The notes beneath the pieces are model-generated. The model searched no databases. It saw only the letters and a list, made by a program, of their open reading frames with translations, and had not been told where the DNA came from. Shown here one piece after another: positions 47,471 through 59,639 of a stretch of DNA of 64,000 nucleotides. The position numbers were made by a program, and so were the translations under genes. How positions within the stretch are numbered: the stretch's first letter is position 1; each line of letters starts with the position of its first letter. This stretch comes from Nautilus pompilius (taxonomy: Eukaryota; Mollusca; Cephalopoda; Nautilida; Nautilidae). Location: NCBI GenBank assembly GCA_018389105.1, contig JACATO010001088.1, forward strand, positions 62,001 through 126,000, in the 5' to 3' direction.

Positions 47471-49284
47471 TATCTTATAGCCATTTCCTTTAAGTTTTGA
47501 TGGTTAGAGGTTGCTTCTTCAAAAGACTTTCTGGTTTTTCATCCATTTATTTTACAGTTGATAAACTTGTAGGTGTTACATCCATATCCAGAAGTAACAA
47601 GGTAACATAGTTTCAAAGGATGAAAATTTGTTGAAAGTGAAGAGCTCATAACCAAACTAACATATGGTGCACTTTCAAAAGAAATGATGCATTTGGGATA
47701 AAAAGCATATATTGAAAAATGTCCAAAAATTGGGGCATTCATATTAATTTGCACAAGACTTACATACAATTGCCCATTTGGACCTAACTTTATTCTAATG
47801 CACACTCTAGCATTTGGAGCAACTATATGGGCATGTTCCCCCTCCCCTATCTCAAGCAATCAGTCTTCTGGTGTCATCTTAAACTGCTTTTAGTGTTTAA
47901 CTTGGTTAACTACAAAGAATGGGAAACAGTACATCATGGCTCATATATAAGGCCCCTTGAAAAAAAAAAGGTAAGAAAAGCCTATTAATTTGTTTGTTAT
48001 AGTGGTTTAAACGCGATTCCTATGAAAATCTACCACTGGTAATCTATTTTACTCATTTTGAATATTGTTGTTGTTTTAAATGATTATATCAAAAACATGA
48101 ACTGATTACTTTTGGCCTCTAGTATTTTAATTGTAGTTAACTGAAAGAATATGCAACTGGCCACACGTTCAAAATCCTTATTTTAATAAACTTAACATCT
48201 CCCAATAATCTAATATGCAAACCAGGTAAATTTGATATTTTAAGTGTCAGTAATATACCTTACAAATGCTTAAAAATCTGTTAAATTTTACAAAATTTAT
48301 GCTGAATTCTTTGAAATCCTAAGAATCAGAATTCTATACCTCGACAATATTTAACATATTAAAAATTAAATTGCTTTGTTTTCTTCTTTTATGGTAAAAC
48401 AGAATTTAAACTTTTTTATAGTGGCATGGAGCTACACCAGTTACCTATCTGCCAACCATTAACCAGAACATTAATATACAGCAAGACCAACTTTGAGAAG
48501 TGCTGACACTGATAACAACTTTAACTTCAGAAAAAATAAATAGACCAAAAATGGCAGTAAACACACCGAAGAAAACACAACCACAGGAGGAGTCCTGTGT
48601 ACACATTTGGGTAAAAAAGATCATTAATAGATATGAAAATATATTAGAGAAAACACGTAAAGAGCTGGAAGTTCTGTACATATTCTGTGAAGGCTGTAAA
48701 TATTTTATAAATAGAGATTCCTTAACATGAAGTTTTAAATCTAAAAAGGACATGGCCAGTCTCTTCAAAACAAATCTGGAAGCAAAAAATGAAGCCATGT
48801 GATTCAATGATGCAAATTCTCCCTTCCAGACAGGTGAACAATAAACTTCTCATGGATGCATTAAATGGTTAACCTACAGAAATGACCATTTTTTAATTGT
48901 TCTGAGTTGTAAAAAAAAAATAAGATACAATGATTGGAGAAGTTTAAAAATTTTCTCGACTGTAATGCATAAAATCCAAAAATATTTGAATAAATAAGTG
49001 TCTGTGGGAGGAGAAGACCAAAGGCATACACAGTTGTAATGATCAGGTTTTAGTATCTAAATGACATTTTGAAGAATGATAAGTTTGGAAAATCTGTTTT
49101 GCAAGAAAAATGTTTCCCTTTTGTAACAAATGACTAAAGCTGCTCCATTTTAGAGTAAGACAACCGACAGGGTGTTGGTTTATGCTATAGAGAAATTTCA
49201 AATTTATTTTGATCATTGAGAGTAAGTATCTAAGAATGAAATTTCCCTTCATTTTCCATTTCCATAGTTGCTTCTGCACTGTAC

Positions 49285-49550
49285 ACTAATGTGGATAACC
49301 CTTCCACATTAGAGAACCCCAGTGAGGGAGTGTAGTGCCACAGTTGTTCACCCAGAGAGCACGGCCCTATCCAGTGCTACAAGCAGCCTAGCACTTCCGA
49401 CTTTGGCAGGGAATGCCCTACTAGAACTCATCATTTCCTGATGTTAGAGGAAACCCATGCCACTGCGAGAGAGGGACACGCACACACGAGATACAGCAAC
49501 CAAGCAGACACCAACCAGAAATTTAACACTGGCCCTTAATCTTGGTAGCC
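49285..49550 (-). mobile_element. SINE family A copy, long form
   Basis: Minus orientation. Plus strand: GGAGTGTAGTGCCACAG, AGAGAGCACGGCCCTATCC, CTTTGGCAGGGAATGCCCTA and GATGTTAGAGGAAACC. A short palindrome (TAATGTGG...CCACATTA) lies at 49290-49314, near its 3' end. Confidence 0.65.
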
Positions 49551-51730
49551 ATCTCCATAGTAAGCTGGAGATTACGGTGCTGTGAGCTGAGTCCATTTTT
49601 AAAAAGTGGCAGCCTGATCAATAGAGCTAAACAAAGCAAAAGTGTCATCAATAAATTTGCAATAGAATGTAGGTGGCCAATCAATGAAAGTCGAGAACCT
49701 GTGGCCCCTATCAGTTTGAGCATCCATTTGTCATTAAATAAAATGTAAACATCAACAGCTGTTAACATGAAAAGTTTGTGCATATCTGGTTCAGAGAAAC
49801 CAGGAACAGCTATCAAACCATGATATAAGTTGTTACAACAAACATCGATGGTGTAGCTTACCACACTTGCAGACAGAGGCATTAAAGCTGCACATAATTT
49901 GATTATGAGAATCATTCGCAATACGTACTGAATTCCATCTGGTCTCTCTCTAAAGCAGGTATGAGGCCTAGATAATCAGTTGCAGGGAAATTATAACCGT
50001 TTTTTTTTTTTTTTTTTTTTTGCTTAAATTGTTACAACTGATTTCTCATAATCAATACACTGTCAAGATTCACGTTGCTTTTTTTGTCTTTTGGCCAGTG
50101 TAAAAAATGCATCTTCCACTGTAATAATTCTATCTTGTTTTAAAATTAACAAGTGACTTTGAAGATGCAGTTCAAGGTGCTTGATATATACAGAAGCATT
50201 TTCATTAACAACTGAAAACTTAGATGGGTTTGCAAATACATATCGAACATTAATGATGAAGTCAGCTTTGTCTAAGGTAACACCCCAGAATCCGTAACAA
50301 GTTAAATAAAAACCAAAGATTTAATTTTAGGTAAATTGTGTAAAGCAGAATGCTCTGAAATTAACAAATTGTGTCTTTTTGTGCTGATGATAACAATTAT
50401 AAAATATTTAACAAAAGTAACAGAATGATCAAAATTAGGACCAGCTAATTTACTAATATCTTTATTTACAGTCGACAATGAATAGCACAAAGGAATAGCA
50501 TTGATGCACAAAATAATGAGAAAAGGTGTAGTGGCAGATTCTTTTCTTAACATTTATATTTGTGGGTTTGTCACCGACTCCCTTTGTGGATATGTTCAGT
50601 GTAAGTTCCACTCAAAATATTGTTCAGTTGGTGAGATAACATTTATGCCATTTTGGTTTATTGAATTGTGGCTAATACTTAAAAATTGCATTGTCCAATT
50701 ATCCAGCCATTATCTAAACAATGAAAATCCTTGCAGTCAACAACTAATGTGAATTTGATAAAAGGAGAGAACAAAAGCTGAGATAGCACGTACCTGCAGT
50801 AGCAAAGTGATTCTTTTTTATAGATTGGTAATATCTGGAAAACAAATGACCAAACTCTTAACTACCACAAAACAAATGCAGCAGTTTGGTACATTAAAAA
50901 TATTAATCAAACATTCAACACCTCTATACCTATCAACATTTTAAAAGTGCATCTGCTAAAAATGTAGTATTGTCGTGGGTTTTCACATCAAAGACATCTA
51001 TTTTCAAATGAGATACATATGCAAAACCAAGACTTCACACTAATCTTTGACTTAAATAATTTAACTATAAGTGAGGTAAAGCATGCATTACTTTGTTTTT
51101 TCATGAAATGATATTCTAACATGAACAGAAACAATAGACGAATACAAGTTACTGAAATCTCTGTGCCTGCCAAGAACAAATTTTCCCATAACACATTTTC
51201 TAAGTTCCTCAAGATTAGGTAGGTTTCTGCTATAGGAAACAGGTCCATAATTATTAGAAAATAAAAATGTTTTTTTCCATTACGGATGACACATTCAAAT
51301 GTTCATAAGTGTTTTATAATGGTATTTGCTAAGAACTAAAATTATTTTTAAAAAATACTAAGTTGGTACTGACAAATTCTTTTCTCTCAAATGTTTAAAT
51401 CAGTAAGTACTGTATAATCTACAGAGACGACAGAAGAAGCCCTAGCAACTCTGCATGCCATTCTCACAAATTTCCGTTACCTTTAAACTACAGGATGAGC
51501 AGAGACTAGATCATCAGGATTTAGATTGGTTGGTAATTTGTCGAGTTGTAATGTCACCCTTGAAAACAAATAACCTACCAAAGCCAAAATAGATATGAAC
51601 ATATCCCGCAAAACTAACTTATATATTTCTCTGATAAAAACTGTCACATGAAGAGGACTTTGCATTGAACATTTGGTGAAAAACAGAAAACTAACCATTT
51701 GGAAATATTTTTAGTTATTTTTTTTTTTTT
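49551..51730. other. Intron 1 interior with possible retroelement remnant
   Basis: Minus-strand frames at 49523-49921 and 50302-50553 are longer than chance neighbours. The second begins near PFLIILCINAIPLCYSL, faintly like the SPLLFxLxxNPLS block of non-LTR reverse transcriptases, but no YxDD box is readable. I do not call it a gene. Confidence 0.25.
50001..50021. repeat. Poly-T tract
   Basis: 21 consecutive T. On the minus strand this is poly-A, which could be the tail of an old retroposed element, but I recognise no body on the right side. Confidence 0.9.
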
Positions 51731-51737
51731 ACTTTAC

Positions 51738-51830
51738 CTTTTGTCGTAACAGTGTATCTACACAATCCCCACATAGCATGTGACAGGAGGCAGTCAGTGA
51801 GCTCTTTTGAGGGACACTCACCGCTCCCAT
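51738..51830 (-). other. Possible mini-exon with a RING-like Cys/His cluster
   Basis: On the minus strand an ATG in good context (CTCCATGG) opens 31 codons ending at a donor-like AAAG|GTAAAG. The end of the peptide reads TASCHMLCGDCVDTLLRQK. Cys-His-x2-Cys-x2-Cys followed by a hydrophobic helix resembles the middle of a RING finger, although the usual residue between the Cys and His is missing. It cannot join exon 2 of the LIM gene in frame (phase 0 against phase 1), so it is not a simple alternative first exon. It could be a degraded exon, part of a nested gene, or chance. Confidence is low. Confidence 0.2.
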
Positions 51831-54800
51831 GGAGCATGCCTCTGTTTTTTGTATTGTTTCTTAGTATCAGGACTATGATCATCGCTTATAACCGAACATC
51901 CACAGCTTGATCAGAGGCAATTCCTCCACAAAGATTATAGCGCACCCTGAAATGTTACAGAATTCCCACCACCCAATGCAGAGTAGACTGCAGCACGTTA
52001 ATTCTAAATTGCATTTCCATGTGACCACTATGTGATTTCGTGTGATAGCTCAGTTGCATGAGTTAATGAAGGACGTCCGTTCATCAAGGACTTTTTTATG
52101 CTAGTTTGAATTGGATTTTCGTCGGCATAATCTATAGGATGCATAACAAGGAAGTGCCTGCAAAATGGATTGACAATCATCACTTTCCGCGCTGCACCTA
52201 TGCTTTGTATGTCACATAGGAAATTATTCAAACTGAAACTGCACAGTCAGTTTTTCACAAAGTTCATGAGAAAGAAATTAGTCCTCCAAGTACTGCGACA
52301 AAAGTCTCATACAAGTACCTGCAATAGAAAGCCTCACCAGTAAGTTGATAAGATGAGGAGTATTGGTAATTTAATCCGTATGTCTTTAAGAAAAAAATAT
52401 GATTTATTTGTCTTAATTGCCAAGGGAGGAAAGATCAACTACGGAACCCTTTAAAGGTGAAGGATTAAGTCGCAGCATCCACAATCGAGTCATAGTCTTG
52501 AATGTAGGGGTGGAAGTGCATAATTGTTGCATTTTCTTTAGGAATTTTCCAGCATCAAGCACTTTAAACACACTCACACGTAAGAAGCTACTTCACAGTG
52601 AGATCTTATGTGGAGCTATACTATCTAGCTCTTTCTTTCTTCCAAAATCTAAACCTAGAACAAACTTTTTTTTGTTTATAATATAATCTCGTCTAAAGCA
52701 TACTCTGTTGCTTGAGATTTCATAACTTTGCAAACATTGACTGTATTTCATATAGATTATGTAATAAATATGCTCGCATCTTCACTGGGAAGTTTTTCAT
52801 CATAGAATACCTTGATTTAAAAAAAAGTTATTGTTGTATTTATATTTAGTTTTGCAGTAGTACAGGGAGTCTAATTTATTTTTGTGGCCAGTCTAGCTTT
52901 GACAAGAATTCGTAGCAATTTGAATACTTGTACCTCAGGTATTAATGTACGTAAGGCTAGGTGTAACTAAAGAGACAGTTCCTGTAAGAAACGCCTTTAC
53001 TATTTGAGTCTGAATTTTTATATTTTTTTTTTTATTTAAGTAATTTTGAAGATTTTATATAGGTATTTCACTACGTGATACTGCTCGCACCTGCACCATG
53101 TGTGGAATTTCTATCAGCCAACTTTTGAAAACTGAATTCAATTGTATCACAAGAATCGAAGTCACTGGCTTTCTGTTTTCTCATCTAAAAGACAGCTACA
53201 GTGTTATCCTGGACTGCTAGAGGTTTTGTACAAGTGATGTGATCAACCATCGTTGAAAGCTGAACAACCTGACTTGGCAAAATTTGTATGGTAGCCATTT
53301 TGTTTTACAGAAATCCCTGAACTTCATTGTGCTACTAGCTTCCTCTCAGAAAAGTCAGGAAACTTCTGGCACCATCTATACTGGAAGACTTTATTAATTG
53401 TCAGGGACTTTTTGGATGATGTGGGTTCTTCCATTTTTTCCAGACCGAGAGAATTTGCACTTTCTTGATTGGGATAGCTTCTGTAAAGCCAAATGATAGT
53501 AATGACGACATACTGATGTTGCAAACTGATACATTGCAGGATGCAACAACTTTTCTGAATATTGACCTGACTATGCAACTGGACAATAGCATCACTATTT
53601 ATACAAAGCCAGAGGATAAGAAATTCACTTTTATTACAACATAGAGTAACAAAATACTTATTGGGCACATTTTGTCAAATTACTGAAATGTAAACAACTC
53701 AGAGATTAAAGATAATTACTCGTCATATTTATCCTTTTGTTGCAAAATCAATGTGTGTCTGTATAAATATCAGAACTTGATGCTTAATTGGTTTAAAATC
53801 TCAATTTTTTGAAGTATGGATCATTCTTTACTCAGTTTCTTAAAATATGTATTTGATAATTTGTGATTATAATGATCAAAATAATAGTTCTTTATCCTTT
53901 CTGGAATGCTCATGAAAAACAAAAGAAACTCACACAGCCTGGTAACAATGCCTGAAAGAGAAACCAGTCATTCCTACAATAGGTGTTCTGTTATAAAACT
54001 AGAAAATAATCACCACATTAAAGGTCAAATGCCATGATTATGAGAAAATCTGAAAGTTCATTCATGTGTACATAACTGGGTATAGGTTAAAATTAAGAAA
54101 AGAAAACACACGAACTGATTTCAGCTAAATAGAAAGTAGAGGAAATGAGGTAAAAAAAAAACAAAACCAAACTTTAATAACACTGACAAGATGTTTTGTA
54201 TACTAAAACCAAATAGAAAGTTATGTCCCTTTAAAAAGTCACATGTTCGTCACAACTGCGTATTAATTACTTGCTGATGTTTAAAAAAAAAAGCACTAAA
54301 AGGAAATGATTGAAATGATTTTTAAAAAGGTATCTATCATTAAAAGCAATATTTCAAACAATCTGATCAGATAAGCCAAAATTTTGTTTGTATTAATATT
54401 AGTAATTATCATTCTTCTGAGTTAACTAATAGTGACTGGGCAGCATGTGTAATGCCCCACCTAGCCTGATGGGTTGAGAAGCATCAGTTCTGTCCCTCAC
54501 AACATGGCTTCTCACTCTTCTGTGCCAATCCGTTTGCGTGCCTTTCTTTCAAAGCTAAACAGGAGTTCTAGCAGGGATTTTCTGGGTGTGCATGTGGCAG
54601 AGGTTCAGTGGAAAGCTTGTACATCGGCCAGGGCTCAAAAGCCCCCCACTAGGGTTAATACCCTAATGCCTTTCCCTTCTAACTCACTTCTTCCAAGATA
54701 TCCTCAAAGTCAGGGTGGGTTCACAAGAAAAAATAATTAGTAATGTCATTTTGTCATGGGGGCGAATGAATAAATTTCTTTTGAACCTGTAATAATACTA

Positions 54801-57800
54801 TGCTGATTGGTGCAAAAATGAAAATCCTGTGTATTCTACAAGCTGCTATTGAATAAAGCAAGCAAATACTGTATTACTAAACGTATTGGCTAACTTTCTT
54901 ATTTACTCATGTGTGTAATGCCTTTCTGGTGCTTTAAATTACATACTAAAAGATACGCAAATATCTAGAGCTTAATTAGATCTGTTTTAGTGTTATTTCA
55001 GAAAATTGACAACTTAACACCATGGGAGTCATTATACAAAATGAGAAATAATTCAGCATATATAGTTATGGTAAGCTAATAGATTATTTGAATACATTAA
55101 TACAATATCGTAACAAATAGGGAGTCAGAGAGAAAAAGATGGTTTGAGGGGAGATTACTGCTTTCATCAAATCATGAGGTACCTTCTAATTCTTTAATTA
55201 ATAACTTTCCTAGAAAACTTTATAATAAAGCCTTATTATTATTAATAATAATTCATATAAGTGATAAACAGAAGTGTTAGTAACTACATAGGTAAAACAA
55301 ATAATCAGATTTTGAACCATAACTGGGTTGGGTTAGTTGACTATTAACTAATGTACACATTATTTCTAATGTTAGCGCTAAGGTTTGTTCTGATAAAAAT
55401 TTCAAAATTTTCTCCTTTCCATGCAAAAACTATGCAAAACCTGCCCAGGTTTCATAGTCACCTGTCTTATCTATAGTACCCATATAACATAATTGATGTT
55501 GGTAAATACCTTTGTTATAGAATTTATTCATACATTGATACGAAGAAACTAAATTCCATCATCAGAGATATTACTTCTGCTGCTTCCTCAGTTGCTAGGC
55601 ATTAGGTGTTGTAGGCAAGAGTTTAAGAGAAATTAATGCCTGTATCCTCAATATATTTCATCATTCACACAAATAATTTCAGAAGACAACAGGTACAGTT
55701 TCCACAATAGCTAGATTTTATAAACACAGAACTGCATAGTGTTTCAAATATCAATAATAAATGCTTCTCAGAAACTTTTCACTTTAATGTTACAGTTCTG
55801 CATGCTGTAGAGGCTGTCATACCAAAGAATTTTTTAAAAACATTGCCATCCAATAGAGTAGTTTATGGCAATGTGAAAAAAACATTCACAGTTTTACTAT
55901 GATAAAACTATTTGGCTTTTGATTATCTATTTTTCATTATTAACAGATCCATCAATGACTGTGCATAAAACATAATAATTAATAAAATGAACATAAACAA
56001 CATGCTTTAAACTTTTGCATACCATTAGTTTTATGACAAAACAGATACAGTAAAGTGAATAAACACTAAGTTTCATTTCTTAGTTAATATTTCACTTATT
56101 TGGATCCAGGGTTAACTATTTCCTACATATTTTACTGAAACCATTGAGAGAACATAGTTAATCATATAATTTGTTCTTTTAATTTAATTATTCAAAAGAG
56201 TTCAAACAATAATAAATGTGCTTACTGTTTATCCTGGGATCCAGTAACATCCAAGGTGCCATCGTCAAAAAGAAACTTGCAAACATTCCGATCCAAACAA
56301 ATTATCTGCAATTTTGAATGGTGGGTTATGCACTAAAATCCATCGAATTTGAGTTTGTCACTCAATTGTGCAACTCGAAGCTGCGTATAAACAAACTGTT
56401 GATTCCTTTGTTTTGTGATGGTAGGATCACTGGTTCTAGGTTCCAAATTACATTTTTACCGCAACTTGATTCTGAATAGTTCCCGCTATTTATTTAAAAA
56501 TTTTCTGGAATTCTTTATTAATTAATTGTTTAACTTGCTGTGGCTCAAATCATTACTCCTGGATAGTTTCACAAACTTCCTCAGCATTATGTGAAGAATT
56601 TATGTTGCAGGTATAATGAAAACCATCATTGGCCTTCCTGTTTTGTAGGCACACCTTGACATTGTAATTAAGTTCTGCCTTCAAACTGCCATTATACTAT
56701 TTTTAAAAATACCATTTCATAGAGTTTTATTTTATCAAAAACAGTAAATTAGACTTAACTATATAAACTGAACTAAGTGAAAACTGTAGAAGGTTATTTA
56801 AAGCGGAATGACATCAGTGTGAACATGTGCACTGAACTCCTCTTGCCAACAATGTAGGATGCAATTCTAGTGTCTTCATAGCAACAGGGCATCTGCTTAA
56901 CCTGGCTGTAGTCAATGCATCACTCTCTTGCCCATAGAGAGAGAGTGATGTGTCCGCCATAGATGGGCAACACATACATACAACAGTTAATACAATAGTG
57001 TGGGGACAAAAAACCAACAAATTCTAATTCAGCATTCTATATTTTTACAGTCCTGTTGTTCAGAAAGAGCTGAAAATCAATCAAGTGTTGGAAATTCGAT
57101 TTTGGAGGCTGTACTCCCTGTAGGCCAAGGGAACCCTACCAGCACCTGGTGGTAACTACACAGGTAAACAATACTGCCCAAAATTTGTGGAGTTCACGGT
57201 ATCAGTTACACTTGACATCTTTTGTGCTTAGAAAGTGTGAAGTGCATCAACCTCACCCAGTTATAATTATATTGTCTGACGAATGTGTGGCCATGAATTG
57301 CAACAATAAATCAATGCTATAGACACTATTCAGCGAAAAGGAAAACAAAATTTGGTTTGACGTCACGACAAAGGTTAAACTAGTACAGTTAACAACAATA
57401 ATGCCCCTATTATTATTATTATCATCATCAGCATCGTCATCATTAGACCCGGCGCTTCCGGGGAAAGCTAGGAGGGGAGCAACCAATAGCCTTTTCCCCT
57501 AAATAATTTGCTAACAAATCCTATTATTCGGTTATATTTCTTAATAAACGCAGTTTCAGCTACGCATTTTATCTTAGTCCTAATATATAAATGTAATATT
57601 CATTGCGTTTGCATTAGTAATTTGCTAGAAATCTCACAATTCCCCTAATCGAAAACTGCCAGAGCCGGTGCTAGGAGCGTTCAGGTAATAGCAAGCGCCC
57701 CGATGGCATCCGGCCGGGTTTCATTTGAACGTCCCTAGTATAGGCCCATGTACTTTTGTCAGTAAGTTCTCTCGATAAACATCCATTACTGGACGAGTGA

Positions 57801-58271
57801 TCTTGATGGGACCGGTTAGGACTTATCTCTCAGATCCTAAACGACTACGGGTCATAACGCACTATTATTTAGTAATGAGAATAGTGCGTGAAATTTTGGA
57901 CACGGTTAATTAAAGAAAAATAAAACGGAAGTGGGGGGGATCTCATTACATTATTCAACTTCATTGCTGCCTCCTCTGTTTTCCGAAAGAGATCGAACAC
58001 AGGTTAGTTACTAGGCCGGGAATAACCACCGCTCATCAGTCTTTCTTTCTGGGAAAGGGTTCATGCTATTAATTAGGAATTTTAGTTGCTGCGCGGCAGC
58101 GGGGCGCCCGATCGCTGTGCGACCGCTAAAAGTTGCATTAATCTGTCAAAACAAACCCTGATCAATCACATCTGCAGTACACGACAAAGCTGGTTGGAAC
58201 CTGCCCACACTTGCGAGGTACTTTCAATTTACAATGGAAACCTGACGAGAGCGGAAAGACCAAAAAAAAAG
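51831..58271. other. Intron 1 interior, mostly unrecognised
   Basis: AT-rich up to about 57 kb, with one SINE (54455-54740). Between 57.4 and 58.27 kb GC rises towards the minisatellite and promoter. Hairpin-like inverted repeats occur at about 56918-56950 and 57860-57889. No coding segment was recognised. Confidence 0.5.
54455..54740 (+). mobile_element. SINE family A copy
   Basis: Plus orientation, with ATGGCTTCTCACTCTTCTG and AGGAGTTCTAGCAGGGATTTTCTGGG. Its 3' part (GCAGAGGTTCAG, CTCAAAAGCCCC) matches the copy at 8.3 kb. The 88-codon frame across it is not a gene. Confidence 0.65.
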
Positions 58272-59600
58272 TGAAATCAGCATCACAGTTCACGAATGCC
58301 ACCAGGGGCGTCGGGGGCCAGGAGGGGGCCGAAATCAGCATCACACTTCACGAATGCCACCAGGGGCGTCGGGGGCCAGGAGGGGGCCGAAATCAGCATC
58401 ACACTTCACGAATGCCACCAGGGGCGTCAGGGCCAGGAGGGGGCCGAAATCAGCATCACCCTTCACGAATGCCACCAGGGGCGTCGGGGGCCAGGAGGGG
58501 GCCGAAATCAGCATCACACTTCACGAATGCCACCAGGGGCGTCGGGGCCAGGAGGGGGCCGAAATCAGCATCACACTTCACGAATGCCACCAGGGGCGTC
58601 GGGGACAGGAGGGGGCCGAAATCAGCATCACACTTCACGAATGCCACCAGGGGCGTCGGGGGCCAGGAGGGGGCCGAAATCAGCATCACACTTCACGAAT
58701 GCCACCAGGGGCGTCGGGGGCCAGGAGGGGGCCGAAATCAGCATCACACTTCACGAATGCCACCAGGGCGTCGGGGGCCAGGAGGGGGCCGAAATCAGCA
58801 TCACACTTCACGAATGCCACCAGGGGCGTCGGGGGCCAGGAGGGGGGCCGAAAAATCAGCATCACACTTCACGAATGCCACCAGGGGCGTCGGGGGCCAG
58901 GAGGGGGCCGAAATCAGCATCACACTTCACGAATGCCACCAGGGGCGTCGGGGGCCAGGAGGGGGCCGAAATCAGCATCACAGTTCACGAATGCCACCAG
59001 GGGCGTCGGGGGCCAGGAGGGGGCCGCGAAATCAGCATCACACTTCACGAATGCCACCAGGGGCGTCGGGGGCCAGAGGGGGCCGAAATCAGCATCACAT
59101 CACACTTCACGAATGCCACCAGGGGCGTCGGGGGCCAGGAGGGGGCCGAAAATCAGCATCACACTTCACGAATGCCACCAGGGCGTCGGGGGGCCAGGGG
59201 GGGGGCCGAAATCAGCTTCACACTTCACGAATCCACCAGGGGCGTCGGGGGCCAGGAGGGGGCCGAAATCAGCATCACACTTCACGAATGCCACCAGGGG
59301 CGTCGGGGGCCAGGAGGGGGCCGAAATCAGCATCACACTTCACGAATGCCACCAGGGGCGTCGGGGCCAGGAGGGGGCCGATATCAGCATCACAGTTCAT
59401 GGATGCCACCAGGGGCGTCGGGGGGCCAGGAGGGGGCCGAAATCAGCATCACAGTTCACGAATGCCACCAGGGGTGTCGGGGCCAGGAGGGGGCCGATAT
59501 CAGCATCACAGTTCATGGATGCCACCAGGGGTGTCGGGGCCAGGAGGGGGCCGAAATCAGCATCACAGTTCACGAATGCCACCAGGGGTGTCGGGGCCAG
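58272..59600. repeat. 58-bp minisatellite, 23 units
   Basis: This is a tandem array of a 58-bp unit (for example starting AATCAGCATCACACTTCACG), with 23 occurrences of the ATCAGC core counted from 58276 to 59555. Units differ by one-base indels and a few substitutions (CACACTT/CACAGTT, GGCGTCGG/GGTGTCGG). The last four units alternate two variants (CGATATC with CATGGATG, and CGAAATC with CACGAATG), a two-unit higher-order pattern. One strand is G-rich with runs of four and five G per unit, and each unit has about four CpGs. The unit has no stop codon in any plus frame, so all three plus frames stay open for over 1.3 kb. I treat these as non-coding. It sits in intron 1, about 270 bp from exon 1. 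Confidence 0.97.
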
Positions 59601-59639
59601 CCCCCTGCCCGTTTGTTTGTTTAACCGCACGAAGTCAGC

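Noticed and set aside
47539..47859. 106-codon minus-strand ORF
   Set aside because: It lies next to the Tc1 relic but contains no transposase block, and no recognisable family.
48445..48807. 120-codon minus-strand ORF, hydrophobic and Cys/Phe-rich
   Set aside because: It looks like a membrane protein only by composition, is opposed by a 76-codon plus frame, and has no domain or splice context.
58272..59600. CRISPR-like array
   Set aside because: Units are contiguous with no unique spacers, in a eukaryotic intron; it is a minisatellite.
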